Part shown: one piece after another, positions 16,576-24,121 of the stretch | Numbering within the stretch: position 1 is the first letter of the stretch | Layout: each line of letters begins with the position of its first letter | Assembly: GCF_001517425.1 (NCBI RefSeq) | Contig: NZ_FBWL01000170.1 | Coordinates: 1 to 64,000 of the forward strand | Direction: 5' to 3' | Length of the DNA: 64,000 nt | Source: Clostridium sp. C105KSO13 | Lineage (GTDB): Bacteria; Bacillota; Clostridia; Lachnospirales; Lachnospiraceae | The notes under the pieces: model-generated | What the model was told of the DNA's origin: nothing | What the model saw: only the letters and a program-made list of their open reading frames with translations | The model's database searches: none | Program-made: the position numbers and the translations under genes

Positions 16576-17470
16576 CCTTGAAAATTTAATACATCGTCAT
16601 CAATACGTAGTATAATAGAGACATCATCCAATAAAGGAGTGGTATATTATGTCTTTTGCCAAAAACTCATCCCAGCAGGTTAGTCTCTTTGATGCTACAT
16701 CTAATTTAACCAACCGGGAAAAGAAAATGTTAGATAAATCATGGGCTAAATACTTTGCTGAAAACATTTTTCCAGCCATTGATGAACAGCCTTTAAATGA
16801 TAGAACTTTAGGCCACTTTCGTGCCCGGTGCAATGTTTATAAGGAAAGCACCGGAATCGATCTTATTTATCATTGTGTTACAAGTCTTTCTGCAGAAGTA
16901 GCTAAAATGATGCACCTGAATTCCAGTATGCGCCGCATGGATTCGCTGATGGTGGCTTCTAATATCAAGAAGATGAGTCGATTGGAACTTCTCTATACCT
17001 GCGTAGCTAATTTATGCAAACTTATGGCAAAACGAGAAAATTCAAACTTGCCAAAAAGCTTACAGCATTATTTGGAAGATGGTGATCATAATACAGTACT
17101 TTATCATAACCGTAGTGAGGATACAGCTAGCAAAACCGATCAGGTTCTTGCTGATGCAACAATCTTAAAAAACGCTTGCAACGATCCGTATGATCAAACG
17201 AGCGAGTATCAATTGCTTATCCGTGTAATGGGCGAACAGACTGATAAAATGCCAGTAAGAGGGAAAATAAAATGTGGCTTGTATTTCGGATTTAAAGCAG
17301 CCGCCATGAATGTACGTAAGCTTGTCAAATATATGAGTAGCCTGAATACATGCACCCCAAAACCGCAAATATCATGCATGATCTGAATAAGAAGTAGTTG
17401 TAAGCACCAGAAAGAGGCTACGATATGGGAGAAAGCCCCAAATTGATGACAATGTATTAAATTTTCAAGG
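16576..17470 (+). mobile_element. Internally deleted IS1182-like insertion sequence
   Basis: 29-bp terminal inverted repeats with one mismatch bound the element. The left copy, 16576-16604, begins CCTTGAAAATTTAATACAT. The right copy is the complement of 17442-17470. The 895-bp length is about half that of autonomous IS1182 elements. The single reading frame inside is a shortened transposase (16649-17386) behind an internal TATAAT. No target duplication is evident in the flanks. Confidence 0.85.
16649..17386 (+). pseudogene. IS1182-family transposase with two in-frame internal deletions
   Basis: 245 residues, open from start to stop, against about 500-600 in the family. The N-terminus VSLFDATSNLTNREKKMLDK and the middle MDSLMVASNIKKMSRLELLY match IS1182-type transposases. 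Between PAIDE and EQPLNDRTL about 70 residues are absent. Between GEQTD and KMPVRGKIKCGLYFGFKAAA more than 200 residues, including most catalytic acidic motifs, are absent. The residue estimates come from family knowledge. Both joins keep frame. The product should be inactive but could still bind the inverted repeats. Confidence 0.82.
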
Positions 17471-17563
17471 GACATATGGTTTATGGATAAAAATATCATC
17501 TCATTTGTCGCTTCACTCATAATATGGATGAAAACGAAATTGTATAATCTGGAGGAAACAAAG

Positions 17564-18445
17564 ATGAGCAATGATTGGAAAAAAGTTGCGGGAACGATTC
17601 TAGGGGTATTGTTAGGCAACTTAATAGTTGCGTTTGCCGTTGCGGCTTTTTTTGTGCCACATGGTATTATCATGGGAGGAGCAACAGGTATTGGTCTTAC
17701 GATCAGCCACTATGCACCTATAAAGCTGTCAACGATCATTTTAATTATCAATGGCTGCCTATTTGTTCTGGGAGCTTTAGCGCTTGGGAAAAAGTTCGTT
17801 TTTGCAACAATTGCAAGCACATTTATTTACCCGGCGTTTTTGTCGGCCATTCAGTCTATTCCCGGAATAGATAGTCTGACCGATAATATTATGCTTGCAA
17901 CTATTTACGGGGGAGTTCTCTTGGGCTTAGGAATTGGTCTGATTGTCCGGGTGGGGTCTTCTACAGGCGGAACCGATATCCTGGCGCTTGTAATTAACAA
18001 GTGGTCCCACCTTCCCGTAGCTATATTATTGTATATCGTTGATTTTATTGTACTGGGAATGCAGATGTTTTTTTCCGATTCTGAGCAGATTATGTATGGC
18101 ATTCTGGCACTTATTCTGGATACGATCATATTGAACAGGGTAATGCTGATGGGACAGTCCCAGATTCAGCTCTTTATTATATCCAGCTGTTATCAGGAAA
18201 TCCGCGAAAAGTTGTTAAAGGAACTGGATGCAGGGGTAACGATGGTACATGTTGAAACCGGTTATGATAAAGAAGAACAGAAAAGTGTACTCTGCGTCAT
18301 CCCGCACCGCAAATTATATTCCATAAAGGAGCACATACTGACGATTGATCCCAAAGCTTTTATAACCATTTCGCAAATTAATGAGGTAAGCGGCCGCGGA
18401 TTTACTATGGAGCGTATTAAACGCAATGATATAACAAGTTTATAA
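17564..18445 (+). CDS. YitT family membrane protein (DUF2179)
   Basis: 293 residues from ATG 17564, eight bases after GGAGG. An in-frame ATG at 17483 lies just outside the IS right end and has no ribosome site. There are five transmembrane segments with the family signatures FVPHGIIMGGATGIG and VRVGSSTGGTDILAL. A C-terminal soluble DUF2179 domain (about 205-285) ends in FITISQINEVSGRGFT. Function is unknown, and transport or ligand sensing has been proposed. A second YitT lies at 62970-63824. Its stop overlaps the convergent serine hydrolase by six bases. Confidence 0.9.
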   Translation: MSNDWKKVAGTILGVLLGNLIVAFAVAAFFVPHGIIMGGATGIGLTISHYAPIKLSTIILIINGCLFVLGALALGKKFVFATIASTFIYPAFLSAIQSIPGIDSLTDNIMLATIYGGVLLGLGIGLIVRVGSSTGGTDILALVINKWSHLPVAILLYIVDFIVLGMQMFFSDSEQIMYGILALILDTIILNRVMLMGQSQIQLFIISSCYQEIREKLLKELDAGVTMVHVETGYDKEEQKSVLCVIPHRKLYSIKEHILTIDPKAFITISQINEVSGRGFTMERIKRNDITSL

Positions 18446-19863
18446 TTTTATTATATAGAATGCACTGCCTGCTGTTAATAGTGTCAAAGAAATCAAAGCT
18501 GTAAGAACACTATATGTTTGCCAGACCAGTATCGTTTCCCAATCCAGAGCGCAGGATGTTATACACAGGGCAATCGTAATGAGAAGTAAAATCCCTATCG
18601 CGATTGCTCTTTTTTTTGTCATTGGGTGTCGCTCATTTGTTATTCTCTTGCGTAACCTTAAGAAAAATAAGAGAACGGCCAATAAAAAGGCAATAATTGT
18701 GATGGATGACATAATGATGTCCAAAAGCTGAGTACTGCTTATTTTATAGGACTGTGCCAGATTGCCTTCTAATATATCTACAATCTTTAATGCCAGGCTG
18801 GTATTGGTATTTGCGCCGTTAGTCAGCAGACAGACAGCTGTACGGTCCTTTGGCATTATGACTACTTTGCTGCTGAAGCTGGGGTTTCCCCCGGGGTGTT
18901 CTATGATTGTCTGGGTGGCGTTTACCGACCAGCCTGCCCCATAATACAGTTCGTTGACAGGCACTACAGACATGTCACCCTGATGGGATTTTTCCATGAC
19001 TGTGTGAAATTCTTTAGGTATATCCTGCACGATGCCCATCTGTATGCCCATCCAGCGGGCCATATCTTTTGTACAGGAAATGATGTAGCCTGCAGGTTTA
19101 TTACCGGCGTATTCCGGCGCGTTATATGGAATTGTCTTAAAAAAAGTAGAACGGTAGCCTTGGGCCAGCCATCCGGCAGCCCGGGCTTCTTCTTTATAAA
19201 CATAAGTCTGTTGAAGGCCTAACGGCTTAAATACCTGTTCCTTCATAAAGCCTTCATAACTTTGTCCCGAAACAACCGCAATAACTAAACCCAATACATC
19301 ATAGTTAATGGTTCCGTAGCTATATTTTTCACCGGGTGGAAATGCCAGTTCAGCATCTGTCAGCACTTCCACAGTCTTTTGCAGTAAATCCGGTGTATTG
19401 CCACGTGGAATATTTTTAGTATGCCTGCCATTTGTCAGGCCGCTGGTATGGTGAAGAAAATTATTGAGTGTAAGGTTTTGCATATCCATAGTTTTCTCAT
19501 GGTACTTTAATGTAAACCAGGGTAAATATTTCTGTATAGGGTCAGTCATTGACAGCAGTCCTTTCTCTTCTAACAGCAGAATCCCTATGCCGGTAAAAGC
19601 TTTACTGACTGAAGCAAGCTCATATAATGTATTTTCACTTGCAGGCAGCTTTTTCTCACGATCTGCATATCCGGATGAAAAGTACAGGACTTCATCATCC
19701 GCAAGGACTGAGACTGATATTCCCGGAACACCTGATTTACGGCAGGCATCCTTCAGCAGCCCCTGTATTGCTGCAGACTGCACATCTGTCAGCGCATAAC
19801 TTTGTGCTGTACATCCTGAGAATAAAAGAGTACTGTTAACACAAAAGCAATAGTCCTTTTCAT
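18440..19863 (-). pseudogene. Lipoprotein serine hydrolase (beta-lactamase class C fold), frameshifted in the signal peptide
   Basis: The body (to 19783, 447 residues) is a class C beta-lactamase/penicillin-binding-type hydrolase. The nucleophile motif is SVSK in ELASVSKAFTGIG, followed by YSYGTINYDVLG and HPGG. Three membrane helices lie at the C-terminus. Upstream, GGAGAAATTT precedes ATG 19863 encoding MKRTIAFVLTVL. A one-base shift there leads to LFSGCTAQSYALTDVQSA, a lipobox joined to the body. The ATG frame itself stops after about 24 codons, and the body frame has no start with a ribosome site. Either one base was lost in the CTTTT stretch or there is a sequencing error. Natural substrates of such proteins are mostly peptides or esters. 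Confidence 0.75.
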
Positions 19864-20029
19864 AAATTTCTCCTTAAAACACGAGTGAATAACATAAATA
19901 ACCAATAGTTGCAAATATAAAACTTTAAGTTATGATTTCTTAATTATACAGAATTTGCAGTAAAAAATAAAGTAGGTTAGTATTTATTCAAAAAGCAAAT
20001 AAGCAAAGAACGTATATTATAAAAACCTA

Positions 20030-20059
20030 TTAGACAAGCATAACTAACTCGCGTATACT
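20030..20059 (+). promoter_or_regulatory. Possible promoter of the amino-acid ABC operon
   Basis: TTAGAC (20030-20035) and TATACT (20054-20059) are 18 bp apart, 57 bp before the GTG start at 20117. The intergenic stretch 19864-20116 holds nothing else recognisable. Confidence 0.5.
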
Positions 20060-20116
20060 TCTAAGAAGTGTTTATTTTATAAATTATATTGATTATTACG
20101 GAGGGGAGAAAATACG

Positions 20117-20779
20117 GTGTTTGATGTCAGCTATTTTTTAGAAGTTCTGCCGATTATAGCTTCAAAGTTAAGTGTCACACTGCAGCTGGCACTGAGTGCG
20201 ACTGTTTTAGCATTGATTCTGGGCGTAATTATTGCGGTCATTGCATATTACAAAGTTAAGATTTTATATCCGGTTACAAGAGTGTATGTTTCCCTTATGC
20301 GGGGGACACCGATTGTGGCACAGCTTTACTTTTTCTATTTTGGTGTTGCGGTATACAGTACCATGGTTCGGGATATGACACCTCTTGTGGCAGTTACCAT
20401 TGTGCTGAGTTTAAATGAAGGTGCTTTCATGTCAGAAAGTATCCGTGGGGCATTGCTTTCCGTAGATGAGGGACAGAAAGAAGCTGCTTATTCACTGGGG
20501 ATGTCAAATTTTCAACTGGTACGAAGAATCGTCATTCCTCAGGCAGTCAGGGTAGCGCTGCCGCCATTATTCAACGATATCATCAATCTGCTTAAACTGT
20601 CATCACTCGCGTTTATGGTGGGGGTTGCAGATATAATGGGAGCTGCGAAGATAGAAGGAGCGAAATCCTTCCGTTTCTTTGAAGTGTATGCAGCAGTTAT
20701 GGTTGTGTATTGGGCTGTAATCAGTATTCTCGGGTTTGCTCATAAATATTTGGAAAAGAAATGTGCCAGTGCCTATTAA
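20117..20779 (+). CDS. Polar amino acid ABC transporter permease
   Basis: 220 residues from GTG 20117, eight bases after GGAGGGGAG. Five membrane segments contain the HisM/GlnP-type loop EAAYSLGMSNFQLVRRIVIP followed by QAVR, the contact site for the ATPase, and RGTPIVAQLYFFYF near the N-terminus. It is the first gene of a permease, binding protein, ATPase operon. A homodimeric permease is likely because only one is encoded. Confidence 0.92.
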   Translation: MFDVSYFLEVLPIIASKLSVTLQLALSATVLALILGVIIAVIAYYKVKILYPVTRVYVSLMRGTPIVAQLYFFYFGVAVYSTMVRDMTPLVAVTIVLSLNEGAFMSESIRGALLSVDEGQKEAAYSLGMSNFQLVRRIVIPQAVRVALPPLFNDIINLLKLSSLAFMVGVADIMGAAKIEGAKSFRFFEVYAAVMVVYWAVISILGFAHKYLEKKCASAY

Positions 20780-20841
20780 GCAGCTTAACTCATATGTTGT
20801 TTAAAATTTTACATATTAAAAATGAAGGAGACAAATGAATC

Positions 20842-21660
20842 ATGAAGAAGAGAATTGCAATGGTATTATCATTAGTATGCGCAGTGTCATTACTGGCAGC
20901 AGCTTGTGGAAACAGTAAAAAGGAAGTAGAAGATACAGATACATCAGCAGGCAAAACAAAGACAATTAAAATTGTCACTGGCGGGGATGGAGAGCCATTC
21001 AGTCTTATTGATAATGATGGAAAATGGACAGGTATTGATGCTGAGATCTGGGCAGAAATTGAAAAACGCACCGGTTGGAAGGCCGAGGTGGAGAAAACAA
21101 CATTTGATTCGGTTTTTGGAGAACTGGATGCGGGACGTGCCGATGTTGCGGCAAACTGTTTTGCGGCCAAGGAAGAACGAAATGAGAAATATCAGCCTTC
21201 TATTCCGTACTATGGGGATGCACAGACAATTGCAGTGGCAGATGATAATAAAGATATCCAGACCTTTGATGATTTAAAAAACAAAAAGGTGGGTATTATA
21301 TCCGGACAGGCAAGCCAGACAATCCTCGATGAAATGTCAAAGGAGATTGGATTCGATGTTATCACGTATGAACAGGCAAACATCGGGTGCCAGGATCTTA
21401 CTCTGGGAAGAATTGATGCCATGGCAAGTGCAGTCACGGTGTTCAATAACTATATGGAAGCGAATGATGCAAAAGTCCGTATGCTTGATGAAAAGTTACT
21501 GGCTAACAATGTTACGTATTATTTTCCCAAGACAGATGAAGGAAAAGCCTTATGCGATGCAGTGGACAAAGAACTTCAGGATATGCTGGATGATGGTACG
21601 ATTGCAAAAATTACAGAAAAGTGGCTGTTTGCCGATATGACAAAGTTGATTACGAAATAG
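20842..21660 (+). CDS. Amino acid ABC transporter substrate-binding lipoprotein
   Basis: 272 residues. Lipobox LAAAC at residue 18-22 precedes an acidic linker and a bacterial family 3 solute-binding fold: GGDGEPFSLIDNDGKWTGID, DVAANCFAAKEERNEKY, KNKKVGIISGQAS. The exact substrate cannot be told from sequence, though polar amino acids or cystine are plausible. It lies 62 bp after the permease and 42 bp before the ATPase. Confidence 0.92.
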   Translation: MKKRIAMVLSLVCAVSLLAAACGNSKKEVEDTDTSAGKTKTIKIVTGGDGEPFSLIDNDGKWTGIDAEIWAEIEKRTGWKAEVEKTTFDSVFGELDAGRADVAANCFAAKEERNEKYQPSIPYYGDAQTIAVADDNKDIQTFDDLKNKKVGIISGQASQTILDEMSKEIGFDVITYEQANIGCQDLTLGRIDAMASAVTVFNNYMEANDAKVRMLDEKLLANNVTYYFPKTDEGKALCDAVDKELQDMLDDGTIAKITEKWLFADMTKLITK

Positions 21661-21702
21661 CAGCTATGCATAATACGGACCGGGAAAGGGAATGTTACTG
21701 AT

Positions 21703-22458
21703 ATGGATAAACCGCTTGTGAAGATTGAGCATTTATATAAGGAATTCGATAAAGATACTAAGGTATTAAAAGATATTAATTTGTCCATTGATAAGAATGA
21801 GGTTATTGCAATCCTGGGGCCATCCGGCACAGGAAAGTCCACATTACTCAGATGTCTTAATTATTTAACGATACCGACAAAAGGAAACATTACTATCGGC
21901 GATGTCAGTATTGATGCAGAAACGCACACAAAAAGGGAAGTACTTGAATTGCGAAGACACTCATCCATGGTCTTTCAAGGGTATAATCTTTTTAAAAACA
22001 TGACGGCCCTTGAAAATGTCATGGAAGCCCCGATCAGGGTTCAGAAAAAGAATAAAAAGGAAGCAGAAAAGGCAGCTTTAAAATTACTTGAAAAGGTTGG
22101 AATGCTTGAGCGAAAGGATTTTTACCCTTCTAAGTTGTCAGGCGGACAGCAGCAGAGAGTCGGAATAGCCAGAGCTCTGGCGGTGAATCCAAATATATTG
22201 TTGTTTGATGAACCTACATCAGCATTAGATCCAGAACTTGTGGTAGAGGTTTTGAATACCATTAAAAGACTGGCAACAGAGGGGACAACAATGATCCTGG
22301 TCACCCATGAAGTGGCATTTGCAAGAGATGTGGCAACAAGGGTGCTGTTTATGGATGAGGGAAGCATTGCGGCCGACGGGACACCGGAGGAGATTATAAA
22401 TCATCCGGAGTACCCAAGACTACAGCAATTTTTGAATTATGTAAATAGAGAATCATAA
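21703..22458 (+). CDS. Amino acid ABC transporter ATP-binding protein (GlnQ/HisP type)
   Basis: 251 residues. Walker A is GPSGTGKST, the signature is LSGGQQQRVGIARAL and Walker B is ILLFDEPTSALDPEL, followed by the H-loop THE in LVTHEVAFARDV. The Q-loop is FQGYNLFKNM. It energises the permease encoded two genes upstream. The operon ends at the terminator directly behind it. Confidence 0.95.
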   Translation: MDKPLVKIEHLYKEFDKDTKVLKDINLSIDKNEVIAILGPSGTGKSTLLRCLNYLTIPTKGNITIGDVSIDAETHTKREVLELRRHSSMVFQGYNLFKNMTALENVMEAPIRVQKKNKKEAEKAALKLLEKVGMLERKDFYPSKLSGGQQQRVGIARALAVNPNILLFDEPTSALDPELVVEVLNTIKRLATEGTTMILVTHEVAFARDVATRVLFMDEGSIAADGTPEEIINHPEYPRLQQFLNYVNRES

Positions 22459-22462
22459 AACC

Positions 22463-22495
22463 GGAAGGACTCGCTGCAGAGTCCTTCCTATTATT
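22463..22495 (+). terminator. Terminator of the amino-acid ABC operon
   Basis: A perfect 10-bp stem, GGAAGGACTC (22463-22472) with GAGTCCTTCC (22479-22488), has a six-base loop and is followed by a T/A-rich tail. Confidence 0.85.
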
Positions 22496-22640
22496 ATAGT
22501 AACAAAAAAAGAGCATTATAAGCGGGGTGAGCCGTTTACCCTTTACGGTCCCAAATTTATATTAGATGAGTTCAAGTTGAAAAAACTTCAGAAGCTTTTG
22601 CCGGTATTGTATTTGAAATAAATGGATGAAGTAATAAAAG

Positions 22641-22691
22641 TTATTATTATTATTATTATATATTGACATATTATGCAAATTCTGCTATAAT
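22641..22691 (+). promoter_or_regulatory. TTA-repeat element and sigma-A promoter of the FMN reductase
   Basis: Six tandem TTA triplets (22641-22658) lie directly before a near-perfect promoter: TTGACA (22663-22668), 17 bp, TATAAT (22686-22691). The repeat occupies the UP-element position. The rest of the 22496-22818 gap contains short out-of-frame scraps only, with no gene I can support. The leader before the start at 22819 is about 120 nt. Confidence 0.8.
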
Positions 22692-22818
22692 TTCAGGTAG
22701 TTAAAGAGAACTAATCAAAGAACAGGAGTTTCATTTTCCCATGCTTGCGGATCCAAATGGTGCAGTAGGAAAGATTTAAAGGTTTATTATAAAAATGTAG
22801 AAAACGGAGGTAAATAGT

Positions 22819-23376
22819 ATGAGTCAACTTAACATTGGTGTCGTTGTAGGTAGTGCGAGAAGGGATTCGTTCAGTAAAAAGGTAGCGGAAGAACTTGTTT
22901 CATATCTTCCCGAATCCTATCAGGTGCATTTTCTGAAGATTGATCAGTTGGAGCTGTTTAACCAGGATTATGATGATGATGGAACAACTCCAAATTCATG
23001 GAAAACATTCAGAGAAGAAGTGAAGGGAATGGATGCGTATATTTTCGTTACGCCGGAATATAACCGATCTATTCCACCTGTATTGAAAAATGCTCTTGAT
23101 ATAGCATCAAGACCCTATGGACAGAACAACTGGTCAGGTAAACCCGGAGCCGTAGTCAGTGTTTCTCCGGGGGCAACCGGAGCTTTTGGCGCAAACCATC
23201 ATCTGCGTCAGGTTCTGTCATTTTTAAATATTTATACCATGCAGCAGCCGGAAGTATATTTGTCCAACATAGGAGATCTGCTGGATGAAAATGGAAACAT
23301 AATCGAGGGAACCAGAGGTTTCTTGAAATCTGCTACAGAGGCGTATACAGACTGGGTTTCTAAGTTTAAAGGATAA
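22819..23376 (+). CDS. NAD(P)H-dependent FMN reductase
   Basis: 185 residues of flavodoxin-like fold. GSARRDSFSKKVAEEL is the FMN phosphate loop. TPEYNRSIPPVLKNALDIAS is the signature of the NADPH-dependent FMN reductase/azoreductase family. GKPGAVVSVSPGATGAFGA forms the next loop. It is cytoplasmic and probably reduces quinones, azo compounds or free flavin. A ferritin gene follows 67 bp later, so the two may share a transcript and a role in redox or iron stress. Confidence 0.92.
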   Translation: MSQLNIGVVVGSARRDSFSKKVAEELVSYLPESYQVHFLKIDQLELFNQDYDDDGTTPNSWKTFREEVKGMDAYIFVTPEYNRSIPPVLKNALDIASRPYGQNNWSGKPGAVVSVSPGATGAFGANHHLRQVLSFLNIYTMQQPEVYLSNIGDLLDENGNIIEGTRGFLKSATEAYTDWVSKFKG

Positions 23377-23443
23377 TATAGCAGAGGAACTATTGAAGGA
23401 TTGCGACTTAATTACACTGCCGTTGGTATGAGGAGGTATTTTT

Positions 23444-23953
23444 ATGGACAAGAAGATATTGGATTTACTGAATGAACAGATTAATAAAGAACTTTACTCT
23501 GCATATTTGTATTTGGATATGGCTAATTTCTATTCGGGAAAAGGATTAGATGGTTTCGCTAACTGGTTCGAGGTTCAGACGAAAGAAGAAGTGGACCATG
23601 CGATGTTGATGTATCAGTACTTACACAACAATGATGAGAATGTAGTTCTGGAGGCTGTCGGAAAGCCGGATAAGAGCTATAAGGAGATGGCAGAGCCGCT
23701 GCAGGCTGCGCTGGATCATGAGAAGTATATTACAGGAAGCATACACAATATCTATGGTGCAGCACAATCTCTCAATGATTTCCGTACAACACAGTTTCTA
23801 GACTGGTTCGTGAAGGAACAGGGGGAAGAAGAAAAGAATGTCACCGATCTCATTCAGAAGATGGATTTATTTGGAAGCGAAGCAAAGGGACTTTATATGC
23901 TGGATGCAGAGCTGAAGGCAAGGGTTTACGCAGCACCTTCACTCGTTTTATAA
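23444..23953 (+). CDS. ftnA: Ferritin (non-haem iron storage)
   Basis: 169 residues, the usual length of bacterial ferritin. The four-helix bundle carries ferroxidase residues Glu16 (NKELYSAYLYLDM), Glu49 and His52 (KEEVDHAMLMYQ), plus the later pair in EQGEEEKNV. It oxidises Fe(II) and stores it in a 24-subunit shell. The start follows GAGGAGG-like GGAGG. The palindrome immediately behind the stop probably terminates transcription. Confidence 0.95.
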   Translation: MDKKILDLLNEQINKELYSAYLYLDMANFYSGKGLDGFANWFEVQTKEEVDHAMLMYQYLHNNDENVVLEAVGKPDKSYKEMAEPLQAALDHEKYITGSIHNIYGAAQSLNDFRTTQFLDWFVKEQGEEEKNVTDLIQKMDLFGSEAKGLYMLDAELKARVYAAPSLVL

Positions 23954-23960
23954 AAAAAAG

Positions 23961-24050
23961 AAAAGGGGGTCTGACCCTTTTGGACGCCGAATTTCGAATT
24001 GTCTAAGACAATTCGAAAAACAGAGCTCAAAAGGGTCAGACCCCCTTTTT
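23961..24050. repeat. Nested palindromic repeat (GGGTCTGACCC type), also acting as terminator
   Basis: The outer arms are 21-bp perfect inverted repeats at 23961-23981 and 24029-24049, each itself nearly palindromic (AAAAGGGGGTCTGACCCTTT and its partner). The inner hairpin is TTTCGAATTGTC (23992-24003), loop TAA, GACAATTCGAAA (24007-24018). A T-run follows on the plus strand. The same architecture with altered arms is at 59744-59830. Confidence 0.85.
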
Positions 24051-24121
24051 GGTTTCTTTTTTAATTTCGTTGTGTTAAAATGTTTGTGTTCTATATTTGG
24101 AAAAGAAAGGTACACAGGAGT

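Noticed and set aside
22501-22640. Possible gene remnant after the amino-acid transporter terminator
   Set aside because: Short stretches open in different frames, no start or ribosome site, and no recognisable protein family.
22641-22660. TTA repeats considered as part of a CRISPR or tandem-repeat array
   Set aside because: Only a trinucleotide microsatellite with no spacers; no CRISPR array exists anywhere in the window.
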